From the NCBI RefSeq assembly GCF_000002985.6, contig NC_003280.10:13016501-13080500 (forward strand): 64,000 nucleotides of DNA, in the 5' to 3' direction. The stretch is from Caenorhabditis elegans. Taxonomy: Eukaryota; Nematoda; Chromadorea; Rhabditida; Rhabditidae. How positions within the stretch are numbered: position 1 is the first letter of the stretch; each line of letters starts with the position of its first letter. Both the position numbers and the translations under genes were made by a program. Shown piece by piece: positions 62,916-64,000 of the stretch. The notes beneath the pieces are model-generated. The model ran no database searches, was not told where the DNA came from, and saw only the letters and a list, made by a program, of their open reading frames with translations.

Positions 62916-64000
62916 ATGAACGATGAAACCCCAAGATGTCCGTACAACAGCCTCTACAAGCCGCTGAACTTGGTAAGTTCTTGGCAACTCGGTAGCTTCT
63001 GAAGCTTCAACAGCCTGTATTTCAGATTAAATCAAAGCCGGATGGATGTTTCAAGCACAACGGTCAGTGTACCTACGGTAAAAATCTAGTGGAAAGTGTG
63101 GACGATGGGAACTCCAGAACTCCGTATAACAGCATCTACGAGCCGCTGAGCCTGGTAAGTTCTGGGAGCTCAAGTTTAAAACTTATGGAGCTTCAACATT
63201 CTCTTTTTCAGAACAAACCAAAGCCAGATGGTCGGAGCTCCAACGGCAAAAAACCAGTGGACAACGAGTACGTGAATCTTCCTGTATTGAGCGAAGAGCA
63301 AAAACTGGCTGATAAGCTTGCGGCCAAGCTGAGAAAGTTGGAGGTGAAGGAGCCGAAGAGCAAGAAAAGAGGAAGTAAGGAGCGAAAGAAGAAGAAGTCG
63401 GAGCCCGTAGAGAGCACATATGAGAGCTTGGCCACTATTGAAGGATCCACGAACTACTCTGGTCCAGTTACCACTGAATCTTTGGAGAGCAATGTGAAGT
63501 GAGTTTAAAGGAGCATGGCTTACTGAAATGTTTTACTACTGTAACTTGGAGTCCCGGCACGAACAAAACTTTCTGATTACAGTACCTGAGCGAGTTTCGC
63601 AGTTAAAAACATCAAGAACTTCTAAATGAAAAAGAGAAAACCTGCCGTACTCGCGGGTACTGTAGTTTTACATGTTCCGGAGCCTGGGCCTAAAATTTTA
63701 CGCAGCTAGGTAATATCATCGTAATTTTGAATTTTACTAAAATTTACTGACACGAATTTCATAGGGTACTTGCAGTTTGAAAAGCAGAATTTTCTTTTAA
63801 AAATTTCCATTTTCAATTTCTATTTTCAGATTCCACCATGCTTCCCAGACGGCCTACATCGGTGTGTACAGCTCTGCGGACGCTGAAGCTCAAGTCAAGA
63901 ATCGTGGAGAGTTTGCGCTGTACCACCTATTCGAGGTGGGAAACGGCATTGACCATCTCACGGCGACTCTTCCATTGATGCTCGTCTACTACACCACCAC
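62916..64000 (+). CDS. Adaptor-like protein with duplicated PYNS-Y-PL module and SH2-like segment (cut by right edge)
   Basis: Exons 62916-62972, 63026-63154, 63212-63498 and 63831 onward join in phase. The first two exons end in related modules, CPYNSLYKPLNL and TPYNSIYEPLSL, each followed in the next exon by KPDG. Residues about 70-160 carry EYVNLP and TYESLA, tyrosine motifs like SH2-docking sites, and a strongly basic stretch (KSKKRGSKERKKKKSE). The last exon (KFHHASQTAYIGVYSSADAE then AQVKNRGEFALYHLFEVG) resembles the start of an SH2 domain, where GEFALYHL would correspond to the G-x-FL-x-R strand, but the phosphotyrosine-binding arginine is replaced by histidine or lies elsewhere. The C-terminus is outside the window. 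I do not recognise the gene, and a signalling adaptor role is inference. Confidence 0.7.

Overview
The window is nematode nuclear DNA, and I believe it is Caenorhabditis elegans chromosome II. The genes have many small exons with TTTCAG-type acceptors and GTAAGT/GTGAGT donors, they lie close together on both strands, and introns and spacers are AT-rich and full of foldback repeats. Four products support the placement from memory: the PAK-family kinase MAX-2, a UPF0729 protein, a PUF protein of the puf-6/7/10 group, and zyxin (ZYX-1, with reconstructed forms of 603 and 200 residues). Exon models were built by hand from splice signals and reading-frame phase, with no transcript data.

Layout. 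1-9278 (minus): most of max-2, with its last exons beyond the left edge. 9279-16353: no gene, but a 1.2 kb array of CCGGCAAATCGG-type repeats and a nested foldback element. 16354-19923 (plus): CRAL-TRIO/GOLD lipid-transfer protein. 19976-20338 (minus): UPF0729 protein. 20561-20743 (plus): a 60-residue histone-H4-like fold that appears frameshifted near its end. 21560-22507: a duplicate of the promoter and first exon of the gene at 31487, interrupted by a hAT-like element. 22885-23295 (plus): weak orphan exons. 23680-26910 (minus): puf-6. 27447-29471 (plus): SNAPc subunit 3 homologue. 30048-30754 (minus): small single-pass membrane protein. 31487-34258 (plus): unrecognised charged, proline-rich protein. 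34259-40467: no gene. 40468-55013 (plus): zyx-1, with two start regions and alternative 3' ends. 57043-59605 (plus): HbrB/PRR5 (Protor)-like protein. 62916-64000 (plus, cut by the right edge): adaptor-like protein with a duplicated exon module and an SH2-like segment.

The genes do not form an operon or one pathway. MAX-2 acts in axon guidance signalling, ZYX-1 at adhesion structures and nuclei, PUF-6 in germline mRNA control, the SNAPc subunit in snRNA transcription and the HbrB-like protein probably in TORC2. The most unusual observations are the H4-like gene whose C-terminal H4 signature survives in another frame, the dual reading frames at both ends of zyx-1, an alternative exon replacing the second zinc finger of zyxin LIM3, and the duplicated promoter/exon whose intact copy gives the empty site of the hAT-like insertion.
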